A DNA stretch of 44,763 nucleotides from Bryobacterales bacterium (GTDB lineage Bacteria > Acidobacteriota > Terriglobia > Bryobacterales > Bryobacteraceae). Position numbers and translations under genes: made by a program. The DNA is taken from NCBI GenBank assembly GCA_003136575.1, contig PLEX01000170.1:28689-73451 (forward strand), in the 5' to 3' direction. The notes under the pieces are model-generated. The model worked only from the letters and a program-made list of their open reading frames with translations, ran no database searches and was not told the origin of the DNA. The stretch's first letter is position 1, and each line of letters opens with the position of its first letter. Below, in pieces: positions 43,524-44,763 of the stretch.

Positions 43524-43899
43524 GATGATCTGGCGTCCGTCATCGCGGCTGCGGAAGAAAGCGGTCTGCGGTTTCGGCATTCGGCGGGGATCGACATGAT
43601 CCTCTACGGTGACGCCAACCGTGCACGCAACGCCGTCCATTTACTCAATACCGGCGAGAAGGTGAAGGCGACTCAACTCGAGTCCCATCCGGCATTCACC
43701 TGTTCGGGACGGGATGCATGGCCAGGACTTCTGGGTGATACCGGTCCTGGGTCTGGTGCGAATGAAATTGAGTCCTTACCGCGATAAGGATCGTGTTCAT
43801 GTGCGGGAATGGATGCCGCCGGACTCATTACCAAGGACGTTACGGAACCGATACTCCCACGACGCGCGGCGCGCTGAAACCGACCGAATCGCCGATTGT
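43524..43899 (+). pseudogene. Remnant of a nucleotidyltransferase-like protein
   Basis: Broken gene. One frame reads DDLASVIAAAEESGLRFRHSAGIDMILYG...NAVHLLNTGEKVKATQLESHPAF. A second reads [31 protein letters not shown], and a third reads [17 protein letters not shown] to a stop at 43899. Joined in order these match the C-terminal half of a family with a GIDMIV...AVHILFA and [16 protein letters not shown] pattern, which I know as nucleotidyltransferase-like or of unknown function. The N-terminal catalytic part is missing. At least two frame changes are needed. It fills the gap after the M28 gene. Confidence 0.65.
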
Positions 43900-43984
43900 G
43901 CTGAAATGGAATGAAGCTTTTTGGCGAGCGTGGGAGCCGAAACCGACGGAGGAGCCAAGTGCGCCGGAGAATAGGTATTTTGAA

Positions 43985-44763
<779 letters not shown>

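Overview
The window looks like a chromosomal piece of a GC-rich Acidobacteriota genome, most likely from the Solibacter/Bryobacter group. The main evidence is a lineage-typical paralogue set. There are several copies of the small secreted family with an N-terminal FEVASIKP-type motif (TIGR03435, known mainly from Solibacter). There is also an acidobacterial VWFA-related protein (TIGR03436), and many secreted hydrolases carry Sec or Tat signals. No tRNA, rRNA, CRISPR array or intact insertion sequence was seen.

Layout. 1-1434: end of a 2-oxoacid dehydrogenase E2 gene, then a frameshifted DUF6338 membrane protein overlapping a tiny Pro/Lys-rich ORF. 1819-3045: rmuC. 3094-9312: secreted or unknown proteins, a broken TIGR03435 gene, a PQQ-type sugar dehydrogenase and a PilZ-like protein. 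9634-11151 (minus): MNT/HEPN toxin-antitoxin-like pair (HEPN frameshifted), DUF2237 and a zinc-ribbon protein. 11272-14810: FHA-GAF-SpoIIE phosphatase, then a Gfo/Idh/MocA oxidoreductase coupled to a TIM-barrel sugar isomerase/epimerase. 15040-19608: VWFA protein, then a translationally coupled dienelactone-hydrolase and tannase/feruloyl-esterase pair (tannase frameshifted near its end). 19807-24461: mreB-mreC-mreD followed by a GT-A-like protein; MreC carries a long Gly/Ala-rich tail. 24558-26156: a secreted two-repeat protein, a YbdD-like 58-residue protein ending in Cys-Cys, and an RraA-like protein. 26296-30515: membrane protein, ECF sigma factor and zinc-motif anti-sigma, followed by a tandem array of TIGR03435 genes (two intact, one wreck). 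30612-33191: a large TPR protein. 33315-35282: IS110 relic and a frameshifted YbjQ gene. 35308-38531: GH2 glycosidase, remnant of a Fic-type protein and a ThuA protein. 38613-43507: a tight hydrolase operon (amidohydrolase, penicillin-acylase-like enzyme with an in-frame stop, M28 peptidase). 43524-44763: wreck of a nucleotidyltransferase-like gene and a second nucleotidyltransferase running off the window.

The genes suggest a heterotrophic life on plant and polymer debris: esters of phenolic acids (DLH plus tannase), glycosides (GH2, ThuA, sugar dehydrogenase, isomerase) and acylated peptides or amino acids (amidohydrolase, acylase, M28).

A cross-cutting feature is the number of broken reading frames. 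Ten loci in 45 kb carry frameshifts or stops, several of them explained by a single missing base. This is either real gene decay or residual indel error in the assembly, and it should be settled before any of these genes is called dead.
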